A DNA stretch of 64,000 nt from Rhodoferax sp. (GCA_019449595.1 JAGRPL010000010.1:1-64000); one strand, 5' to 3'; counted from the stretch's first letter, positions 42,214 through 51,277 are shown. Made by a program: numbers and translations. Notes: generated from the letters alone by a model not told the origin.

Positions 42214-43011
42214 TTATCTCCAGGTCTTCTTCTTTTTCCAGCGCCGCTCGCCGCGCACGCCGTGCTCCTTCATGCCGAGGTAGAACTCCTTGATGTCGTC
42301 CTTCTCGCGCAGGTGGGCGCAGGTGTCTTCCATGACGATGCGGCCGTTTTCCAGCACATAGCCGTAGTCGGAGGCGTTGAGCGCCATGTTGGCGTTCTGC
42401 TCCACCAGCAGGATGGTGGTGCCGCGTTCGCGGTTGATGCGCACCACGATCTCGAAGATTTCCTTGGTGAGCTTGGGCGAAAGGCCCAGGCTGGGCTCGT
42501 CGAGCAGGATCAGGTCCGGGTTGGCCATGAGCGCGCGCGAGATGGCCAGCATCTGCTGCTGGCCGCCCGAGAGCAGGCCGGCGTCCTGCGCCGAGCGTTC
42601 CTGCAGGATGGGGAAGTAGCCATACACCGCCTCCATGTCCCGGGCCACGCCGTCGCGGTCGGTCCGGGTGTAGGCGCCCATCAGCAGGTTGTCGTGCACG
42701 GACAGCAGCGCAAACACCTCGCGCCCTTCGGGCACATGGCTCAGGCCCTGCTGCACGATGAAGGCCGGGTCCTTGGCGGTGATGGGTTCGCCCTTGAACT
42801 CGATCGAGCCCTTGCGCGGATCGATGATGCCGGAGATGGTCTTCAAAATGGTGGTCTTGCCCGCGCCGTTGGAGCCCAGCACGGTGGCAATCTCGCCCCG
42901 GCGGACCTGCAGGCTGACGCCACGGATGGCCTTGATGGGCCCGTACGCGCTCTCCACGTTGAGCAGCTTGAGCACCGGCTGGTCACTGATGGGTGGGGGC
43001 TGGATGCTCAT
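42214..43011 (-). CDS. livF: branched-chain amino acid ABC transporter ATP-binding protein (LivF-type)
   Basis: MSIQPPPISDQPVLKLLNVESAYGPIKAIRGVSLQVRRGEIATVLGSNGAGKTTILKTISG...LLSGGQQQMLAISRALMANPDLILLDEPSLGLSP; start corrected to 43011. Confidence 0.92.
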   Translation of the reverse strand: MSIQPPPISDQPVLKLLNVESAYGPIKAIRGVSLQVRRGEIATVLGSNGAGKTTILKTISGIIDPRKGSIEFKGEPITAKDPAFIVQQGLSHVPEGREVFALLSVHDNLLMGAYTRTDRDGVARDMEAVYGYFPILQERSAQDAGLLSGGQQQMLAISRALMANPDLILLDEPSLGLSPKLTKEIFEIVVRINRERGTTILLVEQNANMALNASDYGYVLENGRIVMEDTCAHLREKDDIKEFYLGMKEHGVRGERRWKKKKTWR

Positions 43012-43838
43012 GCGGCCTCCCGGGAAGGCGCGGTCTCGCGCCGCAGTGATGACACGTCGTCGATGGACCCCAGATAGGCCTCCACAACCCCCGGGTCGGT
43101 CTGCACTTCGCGCGGCGTGCCCATGGCGAGCACGGCGCCCTGGTTCATGGCCACTACCCGGTCCGATACCTTGGACACCAGTGCCATGTCGTGCTCCACC
43201 ATCAGCACGGTGATGCCCAGCTCGTTCTTGATGTCCTGGATCCAGAAAGCCATGTCGTCGGTCTCCTCCACGTTCAGGCCGGACGACGGTTCGTCCAGCA
43301 GCAGCAGCCGCGGCTCGGTGCACAGCGCGCGGGCCATCTCCACCACCTTGCGCACGCCGTAGGGCAGGCCGGCAACCAGGGAGTCGCGGTAATGCTGCAG
43401 GTCCAGGAACTCGATCACCTCCTCGGCCTTTTCCCGCGCCAGCAATTCGGTCTCGCGTGCCTGGGCGGTGAAGAACAGGTCTTGCCACAGGTTGGTTTTG
43501 CGGTGGGTGTGGCGCCCAATCAGCAGGTTGTGCAGGACCGAGGCGTGCTCGAACAATTCGATGTTCTGGAAGGTGCGGGCAATGCCCAGGGAGGCCACGG
43601 CCTGCGGCGGCTGGTCGGTGAGCCTGAGCAGGCCGTTGGGGCCCAGGTAGTCGATCCCGCCCGTGGTGGGCGTGTAGATGCGGCTGATCAGGTTGAAGAC
43701 GGTGGTCTTGCCGGCGCCGTTGGGGCCGATCAGCGTGAACACCTCGCCCTGTTTGACGTCGAAGCTGACGTTGTTGACCGCCAGCACGCCGCCAAAGCGC
43801 ACGCTCAGGTTCTTGGCAGAAAGAAGGGTGTCGGTCAT
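43008..43838 (-). CDS. livG: branched-chain amino acid ABC transporter ATP-binding protein (LivG-type)
   Basis: MTDTLLSAKNLSVRFGGVLAVNNVSFDVKQGEVFTLIGPNGAGKTTVFNLISRIYTP; start corrected to 43838. Confidence 0.93.
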   Translation of the reverse strand: MTDTLLSAKNLSVRFGGVLAVNNVSFDVKQGEVFTLIGPNGAGKTTVFNLISRIYTPTTGGIDYLGPNGLLRLTDQPPQAVASLGIARTFQNIELFEHASVLHNLLIGRHTHRKTNLWQDLFFTAQARETELLAREKAEEVIEFLDLQHYRDSLVAGLPYGVRKVVEMARALCTEPRLLLLDEPSSGLNVEETDDMAFWIQDIKNELGITVLMVEHDMALVSKVSDRVVAMNQGAVLAMGTPREVQTDPGVVEAYLGSIDDVSSLRRETAPSREAA

Positions 43839-44914
43839 CACTTCAGCCTGTCGGATTTTTGGAAGGATTTCTGCCGCTTGAACATGCCCTTGCGGTAGAA
43901 CGGGAACATCTGCAGGTAGGTGCGGATCTTGAGCCAGCGCCCGTACAGGCCCATGGGTTCGAACAGCACGAAGGCAATCAGCACCAGGCCGTACACCAGG
44001 CCCTGCAGGCCGGGCGCCTGGCCAATGACGGCGGGCAAGAGGTCTTTGACCGAGGCAATGGCCTGGGGCATGGCGATCAGGAAGATGGCGCCCAGAAAGG
44101 CCCCGTGCACCGAGCCCACGCCGCCGATCACGATCATCAGCAGCAGGTCGATGCTTTGGAGGATGTTGAATTGGTCCGGCGAGATGAACTGCAGGTTGTG
44201 CGCGTACAGCGCGCCGGCAATGCCGGCGAGCGCCGCCGACAGCGCAAACGACAGGGTCTTGTAGTAGGCCAGGTGGATGCCCATGCTCTGCGCCGAAATC
44301 TCGGAGTCGCGGATGGCGACAAAGGCCCGACCCGTGGGGGAGCGCAGCAGGTTCAGGATGCCCAGCGTGGCGGCCACGGTGATGACCAGGCACAGAAAGT
44401 AGAACTGCTCGCCGCTGTCCAGCACCCAGCCAAAGAGGTTGGGCTTGAGCACACGGATGCCGGCATTGCCGCCGGTGACCGATTCCCAGCGCGCCAGCAC
44501 CTCTTCCACGATGAACCCGAATGACAGGGTGGCAATGCCCAGGTAAATGCCCTTGACGCGCAGCGCCGGCAGGCCCACCACCACCCCCACCGTGGCCGAC
44601 AGCGCGGCCGCGCAGGCCAGCGCCAGCGGGAACGGCAGGCCCATGTTGGTCAGCACGGTGTGCGTGTAGGCGCCCACGCCCAGGAAGGCCGCATGGCCCA
44701 TGGAGAACAGGCCGGTATAGCCCGCCAGCAGCATCAGGCCCAGGCCGGCCACGGAGTAGATCAGCACCAGGGTCAGCTGCGCCAGCCAGTATTCGGCAAA
44801 CAGCCAGGGCGCGGCCAGCAGCAGCACCATGAGCAGGCTGTACCAGAAGACATGCCCGCCGTGCTTGGCCAGGTTGATGTCCTGGCCGTAATTAGTCTTG
44901 AAAATGAATCTCAT
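43838..44914 (-). CDS. livM: branched-chain amino acid ABC transporter permease (LivM-type)
   Basis: MRFIFKTNYGQDINLAKHGGHVFWYSLLMVLLLAAPWLFAEYWLAQLTLVLIYSVAGLGLMLLAGYTGLFSMGHAAFLGVGAYT; start at 44914. Confidence 0.93.
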   Translation of the reverse strand: MRFIFKTNYGQDINLAKHGGHVFWYSLLMVLLLAAPWLFAEYWLAQLTLVLIYSVAGLGLMLLAGYTGLFSMGHAAFLGVGAYTHTVLTNMGLPFPLALACAAALSATVGVVVGLPALRVKGIYLGIATLSFGFIVEEVLARWESVTGGNAGIRVLKPNLFGWVLDSGEQFYFLCLVITVAATLGILNLLRSPTGRAFVAIRDSEISAQSMGIHLAYYKTLSFALSAALAGIAGALYAHNLQFISPDQFNILQSIDLLLMIVIGGVGSVHGAFLGAIFLIAMPQAIASVKDLLPAVIGQAPGLQGLVYGLVLIAFVLFEPMGLYGRWLKIRTYLQMFPFYRKGMFKRQKSFQKSDRLK

Positions 44915-45786
44915 ACTTTTTTGCGCAACTTTTCGCCGAACAGCCCGTTGGGCCTGACCATCAGCATGACCAGCACCACGATGTAGGCAGCGGTGTCCTT
45001 GAAGCCGTCGGGCAGGTAGAAGCCCGAGAGCGATTCCACAATGCCGATCACCAGCCCGCCTACGATGGCGCCCGGCAGGCTGCCAAAGCCGCCCACCACG
45101 GCGGCCGGAAAGGCCTTCAGGCCAATGAAGCCCATGTTGGCGTGCACAAAGGTAATGGGCGCCAGCAGCAGGCCGGCAATGGCGGCGACCGCCGAGGCCA
45201 GACCCCAGGCAATGCCGTTGAGGCGCTTGACCGGAATGCCCATGTAGTAGGCCGCCAGCTGGTTCTGCGAGGCGGCCTGCATGGCAATGCCCAGCTTGCT
45301 GTAGCGGAACAGGGCGAACAGCAGCACGCACAGCACGGCGGTGGCGCCAATCACCGCCATGTGCTCCACGTTCAGCACCAGGCCGCTGACGTTCCAGATT
45401 TCATCCTTGTAGGGCACGGGCAGCGCCTGCGTGTCGGTGCCGATGCCGGGAATGACGGTGATGAGGCCGCGCGCCACGTAGCCAATGCCGATGGTCAGCA
45501 TCACCACGGAAAAAGCCGGCTGGCCCAGGATGGGGCGGATCACCACGCGCTCCAGCAGCACGCCGAAGACGGCCATGCCGGCAATGGCGCAGACGACGGC
45601 GAGCCAGTAGGGAAAACCCAGCATGGTCATGCCCACCAGGCCGCCGAACGCGCCCAGCATCATCAGCTCGCCCTGGGCAAAGCTGACGGTCTCCGTTGCC
45701 TTGTAGATGAGCACAAAGCCCATGGCAATCAAACCGTAGATGCAGCCTTGTGCAATCCCGCTGATCACCAATTGAAGAACTAGCAC
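44911..45786 (-). CDS. livH: branched-chain amino acid ABC transporter permease (LivH-type)
   Basis: VISGIAQGCIYGLIAMGFVLIYKATETVSFAQGELMMLGAFGG. Confidence 0.94.
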   Translation of the reverse strand: MLVLQLVISGIAQGCIYGLIAMGFVLIYKATETVSFAQGELMMLGAFGGLVGMTMLGFPYWLAVVCAIAGMAVFGVLLERVVIRPILGQPAFSVVMLTIGIGYVARGLITVIPGIGTDTQALPVPYKDEIWNVSGLVLNVEHMAVIGATAVLCVLLFALFRYSKLGIAMQAASQNQLAAYYMGIPVKRLNGIAWGLASAVAAIAGLLLAPITFVHANMGFIGLKAFPAAVVGGFGSLPGAIVGGLVIGIVESLSGFYLPDGFKDTAAYIVVLVMLMVRPNGLFGEKLRKKV

Positions 45787-45918
45787 AGTGGCTCCCGTTG
45801 TTGTTGTGTGGCAGCCCGTTTATAGCGGCGGCTTATCGAATGCTTGATAGGGTTGTCACTGATGATCAGGGTAGACACCGATGCTTTTGTCCCCTGCGGG
45901 ACTGTTTAATCGGGCGGC

Positions 45919-46722
45919 ATGATGCCAACCGTCCACACCACCCAACACGGGGCCGTTACCGTGGTGACTCTTTCGCGCGCCGATGTGCGCAATGCCGTGG
46001 ATGCCGACACGGCGCGTCAGCTGTACGAGGCCTTCCTGGCGTTCGATGCCGACCCGCAGGCGCGCGTGGCCGTGTTCCACGGCGCGCATGGCCACTTCTG
46101 CGCCGGCTGGGATTTGCAGGCCGGTGCCCGCATGGCCCAGCACTTGCAGGAGGGCGTGGACCCGTTTGCGGCATTGAATTTTTCGCCCGCAGACGCGGCA
46201 CCGCAGGGGCCCATGGGGCCTTCGCGTCTGTTGCTGTCCAAGCCGGTCATCGCCGCCATCAGCGGCGCCGCCGTGGCTGGCGGCATGGAGCTGGCCCTGT
46301 GGTGCGACTTGCGGGTGATGGAGGCGGATGCCTACTTTGGCGTGTACTGCCGCCGCTTCGGTGTGCCGCTCATTGACGGCGGCACCGTGCGCCTGCCGCG
46401 CCTGATCGGCATGGGCCACGCCATGGACCTCATCCTGACTGGGCGCAAGGTGGAGGCCGCCGAGGCCTTGCAGATGGGTCTATGCAACCGCGTAGTGCCT
46501 GCGGGGGAGGCGTTGCCCGCTGCCCTGGCACTGGCCGAGCAGCTGGCAGGCTTTCCGCAGGCCACCATGCTGGCCGACCGCGCCAGTGCCTATGCCCAGT
46601 GGGACCAGGACTTGCCGCACGCGCTGCACCAGGAGTGGCAGCGCGGCAAGGCCTGCATTGCCCAAGGGCTGGAGGGCGCGGCGCGTTTTTCCGCCGGCGC
46701 GGGACGGCACGGAAAGTTCTAG
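45919..46722 (+). CDS. enoyl-CoA hydratase/isomerase (crotonase family)
   Basis: VTLSRADVRNAVDADTARQLYEAFLAFDADPQARVAVFHGAHGHFCAGWDLQAG...KPVIAAISGAAVAGGMELALWCDLRVMEADAYFGV. Confidence 0.93.
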   Translation: MMPTVHTTQHGAVTVVTLSRADVRNAVDADTARQLYEAFLAFDADPQARVAVFHGAHGHFCAGWDLQAGARMAQHLQEGVDPFAALNFSPADAAPQGPMGPSRLLLSKPVIAAISGAAVAGGMELALWCDLRVMEADAYFGVYCRRFGVPLIDGGTVRLPRLIGMGHAMDLILTGRKVEAAEALQMGLCNRVVPAGEALPAALALAEQLAGFPQATMLADRASAYAQWDQDLPHALHQEWQRGKACIAQGLEGAARFSAGAGRHGKF

Positions 46723-46753
46723 CGCCCCCGCGTGCCGGCGCGGCCCCTGCTGC

Positions 46754-47005
46754 TTACTTTTTCATCTCGTCCTTGGCCATGCCATCTTTGGCCATCGCGT
46801 CCTTCTTCATGGTGTCTTTCGCCATGGCATCCTTTTTCATCGCATCCTTCTTCATGGCGTCCTTTGCCATCGTGTCTTTTTTCATGGTGTCCTTCGCCAT
46901 GGCATCGTTGGCCATTGCGTCCTTCTTCATGGCGTCTTGTGCCAGGGCAAAGTTGCCGGCCAACAGCAGAGAAGCGGTAAGGATGGTGGTCGTGATCTTG
47001 TTCAT
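46754..47005 (-). CDS. mrpX: periplasmic methionine-rich MxKDx pentapeptide-repeat protein (MrpX-like)
   Basis: Signal peptide MNKITTTILTASLLLAGNFALAQ-DA then MKKDA MANDA MAKDT MKKDT MAKDA MKKDA MKKDA MAKDT MKKDA MAKDG MAKDE MKK. Confidence 0.85.
   Translation of the reverse strand: MNKITTTILTASLLLAGNFALAQDAMKKDAMANDAMAKDTMKKDTMAKDAMKKDAMKKDAMAKDTMKKDAMAKDGMAKDEMKK
46757..46930 (-). repeat. 15-bp in-frame tandem repeat encoding 11 M-x-x-D-x pentapeptides plus MKK
   Basis: Read directly from the translated repeat; alternation of GCCAT and TTCAT units visible on the + strand. Confidence 0.9.
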
Positions 47006-47074
47006 GTTGAACTCCTTTGAGATGGTTAAAAATGGCAGTGATGCCGATACTTCAGGGCGCCCGCGCAGGATTGC

Positions 47075-47863
47075 TCAGGTGCCGCCGAACCAGTTGTACC
47101 CCTGGTCTTCCCAGTAACCGCCGGGGTAGGTATTGGTGACAAAAATAGCCTGGATATGCTTCGGATTCTTGTAGCCGAGCTTGGTGGGCATACGCAGCTT
47201 CAAGGGGAAGCCATAGCGCGGTGGCAGGGGCTGCCCGTCATAACTAAGGGCCAGCAAAGTCTGGGCATGCAGTGCGGTCGGCATGTCGATGCTCGTGTAA
47301 TAGTCATCCGAGCACTTGAAGCCCACATACTTCGCCGTCAGGTCCGCGCCCACACGGCGCAAGAAGCTGGAAAAGGGTATGCCTCCCCATTTGCCAATCG
47401 CGCTCCAGCCTTCCACACAAATGTGGCGGGTAACCTGATCGGCCTGGGGCAAGGCATGGAGCTCCTGCAGGGACCAGGAATGCCGGTCTGCCACCAGCCC
47501 CGTCACTTCCAGTCGGTAGCGCTCTCCGTCCACTGGCCGGATCTCGTCTTCGCCATAGAACGCATTGAATGGGAATGGCCGGGTGATCATGGAATCGGCA
47601 TACGTCGGCGCCAACCGGTTCGGATCGAACAGCCACCCCTGCACCTTGTCGTTCCAGCGCGAGACCTCCATCAGAGCCGCCTCGGCACTGTTTTCGTCGA
47701 CGATGGCGCAGCCGCTCAGCAGAGACAGGCCACCCAACGTCAAGGCGCGACTGAGAAACATGCGCCGCGCGGGCTGCTCCATGCGGCGTGCCAGGTCTTT
47801 GGTAGCGTCCTTGAGGAAGGCATCGGAGTCGAAGGTCTGCAGGTTGTGGAAATGTTTGCTCAC
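47075..47863 (-). CDS. sulfite-oxidase-fold molybdopterin-dependent oxidoreductase (YedY1/MsrP-like)
   Basis: VTRHICVEGWSAIGKWGGIPFSSFLRRVGAD...DDYYTSIDMPTALHAQTLLALSYDGQPLPPRYGFPLKLRMPTKLGYKNPKHI. Confidence 0.9.
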   Translation of the reverse strand: MSKHFHNLQTFDSDAFLKDATKDLARRMEQPARRMFLSRALTLGGLSLLSGCAIVDENSAEAALMEVSRWNDKVQGWLFDPNRLAPTYADSMITRPFPFNAFYGEDEIRPVDGERYRLEVTGLVADRHSWSLQELHALPQADQVTRHICVEGWSAIGKWGGIPFSSFLRRVGADLTAKYVGFKCSDDYYTSIDMPTALHAQTLLALSYDGQPLPPRYGFPLKLRMPTKLGYKNPKHIQAIFVTNTYPGGYWEDQGYNWFGGT

Positions 47864-47875
47864 GGTGTGGACTCC

Positions 47876-48496
47876 TTATTTGCCGCGGATCATGGTCACC
47901 AACGTGCGTGGCACCAGTGCCACCATCACCAGATGGACGCCCACGAACGCAACGAGCAGTGCCATGGCCAGGAAATGCACGCGCCGTGCGGCTTCATAGC
48001 CGCCGAGCAGCTCGCGCAACAACGGGAACTGGACCGATTTCCACAACACAAGACCGGACATCACCAGCAACACGCTGTCGAGCATCACCAGGAGGTAAGC
48101 CACGCGCTGCACAGCGTTGTACTGGCGTGGGTTGGCGTGCGACAGGCGTCCGTGCAACGTGGCGCGAAGGTCCTGCAACAGGGCGTGCAGTGACAGCGGA
48201 AAGAATTTGTGCCACAGCCGTGCGCTGCCGACGTTGCACAAAAAGTAGACCAGACCATTGGCCACCAGCAGCCACATGGCGGCGAAGTGCCATTGAATGG
48301 CCCCGCCGAGCCAGCCGCCCAGCGTAATGCCTGCCGGCACCGTGAAGTCGAAAAATGGTGCAGCGTTGTAGATGCGCCAGCCACTCAATGCCAGAACCGA
48401 AACGGCGACAGCATTGAGCCAGTGCGTTACACGCAACCAGGCGGGGTGAATGGGCGGGGCATTGTTGGGCATTGCGAATCCAGGTTCAGGCTTCAA
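47876..48496 (-). CDS. cytochrome b561-type membrane subunit (YedZ1-like)
   Basis: HPAWLRVTHWLNAVAVSVLALSGWRIYNAAPFF...; four TM-like segments and conserved His; likely start ATG at 48472 or TTG at 48496. Confidence 0.85.
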   Translation of the reverse strand: MKPEPGFAMPNNAPPIHPAWLRVTHWLNAVAVSVLALSGWRIYNAAPFFDFTVPAGITLGGWLGGAIQWHFAAMWLLVANGLVYFLCNVGSARLWHKFFPLSLHALLQDLRATLHGRLSHANPRQYNAVQRVAYLLVMLDSVLLVMSGLVLWKSVQFPLLRELLGGYEAARRVHFLAMALLVAFVGVHLVMVALVPRTLVTMIRGK

Positions 48497-48556
48497 ACGG
48501 TTACGCGGTTTCTGCTCCTCAGCGGAAGCGGATTGGCTGTACGATCTGCCCGTTAA

Positions 48557-48582
48557 TTCGCCAAGACATGCCGTCCGGTTAC
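48557..48582 (-). promoter_or_regulatory. candidate SigF-type ECF promoter driving yedZ-yedY-mrpX (GTAACC-N16-CGAA)
   Basis: Minus strand: GTAACC GGACGGCATGTCTTGG CGAA. Confidence 0.7.
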
Positions 48583-48637
48583 AACACCGGGAAAATATTT
48601 TCCAAATGGGGCGAGAAAAATATTTCTTCTTCTGCCT

Positions 48638-48663
48638 GTAACCAAACCCTCCGATGCAACGAA
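48638..48663 (+). promoter_or_regulatory. candidate SigF-type ECF promoter driving sigF-nrsF (GTAACC-N16-CGAA)
   Basis: Plus strand: GTAACC AAACCCTCCGATGCAA CGAA. Confidence 0.65.
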
Positions 48664-49226
48664 TAGAGAAGTTAGATCACCTGAGCGCTGGAGAACAGCA
48701 GCTCAGAGCGTTGCTGGTTTCGGGGCTGGCCGGTGATGCGCATGCCTACCACGCGTTTTTGCAGCAACTGAGTGCGCATTTGCGCGCCTTCCTGAGAGGG
48801 CGCCTATCCAGCCTGCCGGATGAAGTGGAGGATTTGGTGCAAGAGTCGCTATTGGCCATACACAATCAGCGCCACACCTATGAAGCCAGTCGACCGGTGA
48901 CGGCGTGGATTCACGCCATTGCCCGCTACAAGCTGATCGACTTCCTGCGTCGACGGGCCGGGCGTGAGGCACTCAACGATTCGATCGAAGATGAATCAGA
49001 GCTATTTGCCGCCTCTGACATCGAAGCGAGCAGCGCACGGTACGACGTGACCCAGTTGCTGGATCAGCTGCCTGACCGGCACCGGCTGCCCATCGTGTGT
49101 GTGAAATTGGAAGGTTTGTCGGTCAGCGAGGCGGCGCAGAAAACGGGCATGTCGGAGTCCGCCATCAAGGTTGGCATTCACCGTGGCCTGAAGGCACTTG
49201 CAGAAAAAATACGGGGAACAGAATGA
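48654..49226 (+). CDS. sigF: ECF RNA polymerase sigma factor (SigF-like); true start probably downstream of 48654
   Basis: [50 protein letters not shown]...[44 protein letters not shown]. Confidence 0.92.
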   Translation: MQRIEKLDHLSAGEQQLRALLVSGLAGDAHAYHAFLQQLSAHLRAFLRGRLSSLPDEVEDLVQESLLAIHNQRHTYEASRPVTAWIHAIARYKLIDFLRRRAGREALNDSIEDESELFAASDIEASSARYDVTQLLDQLPDRHRLPIVCVKLEGLSVSEAAQKTGMSESAIKVGIHRGLKALAEKIRGTE

Positions 49227-49867
49227 AGACGGAAGATCTTGTCAATATGCTCGCGACCGGCGTCGAGGCCGTCCCGCCGCATGTGGCCGCTCGCCGTTTT
49301 GCCGTGGCCTTGGGCTGGGGCGCGGTGGGGGCCACCCTGCTGATGCTGCCGCTGCTGGGGGTGCGCCCGGATCTGGGCGCCGCAGTTTTGCTGCCCATGT
49401 TCTGGGTCAAAGTGCTGTTTGTTGCATGCCTGTTGGCAGCCAGCTTGTTTGCAGCGGTTCGCCTGTCACAACCCGGCAGTGGGCTGCAACGGGGCGCGGG
49501 CGTATCGGTTGCGCTGCCCGTGCTGGCCATGTGGGCGCTTGCGGTTCTGGATTTGAACCGGGCTGAGCCCGTGCAGCGGGCTGGGTTGTTTTGGGGCGAT
49601 ACGTGGGCTTCCTGCCCGTTCCTCATTGCCATGCTGTCCGTTCCCGTATTCGCCGGCGTCCTGTGGGCCATGCGGGGTCTTGCACCAACACGGCTGCGCC
49701 TCGCTGGTGCGGCGGCCGGGCTCCTTTCCGGGGCAACCGGGGCACTCGTGTATTGCCTGCATTGCCCGGAACTGGCCGCCCCGTTTGTAGGATTCTGGTA
49801 TCTGCTGGGCATGCTTATCCCGACGGTGGTGGGGGCCTGGCTGGGGCCGCAGATGCTGCGTTGGTAG
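49223..49867 (+). CDS. nrsF: DUF1109/NrsF family membrane anti-sigma factor
   Basis: [52 protein letters not shown]...; six TM-like segments; ATGA overlap with the sigma factor. Confidence 0.88.
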   Translation: MKTEDLVNMLATGVEAVPPHVAARRFAVALGWGAVGATLLMLPLLGVRPDLGAAVLLPMFWVKVLFVACLLAASLFAAVRLSQPGSGLQRGAGVSVALPVLAMWALAVLDLNRAEPVQRAGLFWGDTWASCPFLIAMLSVPVFAGVLWAMRGLAPTRLRLAGAAAGLLSGATGALVYCLHCPELAAPFVGFWYLLGMLIPTVVGAWLGPQMLRW

Positions 49868-50134
49868 AGACAAAGGGTCGCAACGCGGAGTAGTTTGGCT
49901 GACTGTTTACGGCCAACTTCTGCCAGTTCTTTGGGGACTGCAAACGTCGGGAAGCAGTCCCATAGCTTCTTCAGCCTAGTGCCACAACGGGCCAGAAAAT
50001 GAACTTAGTAGATGTCTGCTATACGAGTTGACATGTTACGTAGTGCGTGGAAGTCAAGCGCAGGAACGTTACTGGGCGCATGCCTTGCGCTACGATACTC
50101 CTAAAAAAAACATGGTTATAAAGGAGGAAGGCAA

Positions 50135-51277
50135 ATGCACTTAGGGCGATTTCATCATGTAGTTGATCACTTGGAGCGGCACTTTAGCGCTGCAAAGTTA
50201 GCAGAGATCTTGGACGCCGCCGTCTCTGTACTGGAGCAATATTCACAATCGCGGACTGAGAGCCTTATGGCCGAATTCCGCAACAAGCTGGCACAGGCGC
50301 TTGACTCTAGCGACGATGTTGCGGATGAATTGCTTCAGCCCTATGCCCAACAAGTGATCGGCGAGCTCGGCCTTAAGATGCTGTTTCCCCCCGAAGTGAG
50401 AAGCAAAACAGATGAAATCGTCGCCGAACACGGGTTTGATAGTGTTTCTTTGGCAACTGCGCTAAAAAAACAGGCTAAGTTGATCGGAGTGAAAGTCTCC
50501 TACCTGAAACAGCTTGATGGCGCACTTCGCAGTCTTTCTGTCGAGTACACCGAAGTAGCAGAACATTGTGCCGAGTTTGGCTTGCTGTTACCTCGAAATA
50601 TCGTTGGTGAAAAACTTCCTGATTTGTCGAAAGAATTCGATAGTCTCTCCAAATTGGCTCGTGCGGTAAATGAACTTTCTGGACAGCCCGACTATGACCC
50701 GCAGGTTGTAACAATCTCGTCATCATGGTGGCAAATTTTTCTGGACATTCCGATTGATCAAGTCGCAATTTGGACCTTGGCAATTGAGCGGATCGTTACG
50801 CTTTTCAAAAGCAATCTTGAAATCAAACAGCTACAGAAACAGCTTTCGGAAAAAGCGATGCCAGATGCGATCCTAAAAGCGATTTCGGACGAAGTCGATA
50901 AAAAGGTTAGTGGCGGTCTGAAGTCAATTGCGACTGACCTGATGGCCAAGTTTGCAACCATCGAAGATCGTGGTCGTCGCAACGAGATTGAGACCCAACT
51001 CCGTCAAGGTCTGCATTACCTTGCTAAACGGATGAATGAGGGTGCACAGGTCGAACTAAACGTAGGGTTACCCGACGAGCCCGAAGACCCTGTGACGAAG
51101 GAAGGCGAGGAACCGAATCAACAGTTGCTGGAAGCTAATTCAAAAATCCGAGAACGCCTCGCACAATTGCGTCAAATTAGGGGAGCAGCCATGAAGGCGT
51201 CAGAAGCATCACTTCAATTGGACACCGCAGCGCCACTACTGCTCTCTGACTTGAAATCCCATGACGATTTGGAATAG
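50135..51277 (+). CDS. hypothetical protein of unknown family (380 aa), compositionally atypical
   Basis: Long ORF with strong RBS (AAAGGAGGAAGGCAA-ATG); coiled-coil-like segments and a WWQIFLDIPIDQVAIWTLAIERIVTLFKSNLEIKQLQKQL motif; no family recognised. Confidence 0.75.
   Translation: MHLGRFHHVVDHLERHFSAAKLAEILDAAVSVLEQYSQSRTESLMAEFRNKLAQALDSSDDVADELLQPYAQQVIGELGLKMLFPPEVRSKTDEIVAEHGFDSVSLATALKKQAKLIGVKVSYLKQLDGALRSLSVEYTEVAEHCAEFGLLLPRNIVGEKLPDLSKEFDSLSKLARAVNELSGQPDYDPQVVTISSSWWQIFLDIPIDQVAIWTLAIERIVTLFKSNLEIKQLQKQLSEKAMPDAILKAISDEVDKKVSGGLKSIATDLMAKFATIEDRGRRNEIETQLRQGLHYLAKRMNEGAQVELNVGLPDEPEDPVTKEGEEPNQQLLEANSKIRERLAQLRQIRGAAMKASEASLQLDTAAPLLLSDLKSHDDLE

Noticed and set aside
43012-43488. 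N-terminal extension of the LivF ORF
   Set aside because: Overlaps livG in another frame; the conserved LivF sequence begins at 43011.
46757-46930. Regular short repeats considered as a CRISPR array
   Set aside because: Units are 15 bp, contiguous without spacers and in frame, encoding MxKDx pentapeptides.
47427-47432. Another GTAACC within the yedY coding region
   Set aside because: No CGAA at 16-nt spacing and inside a CDS.
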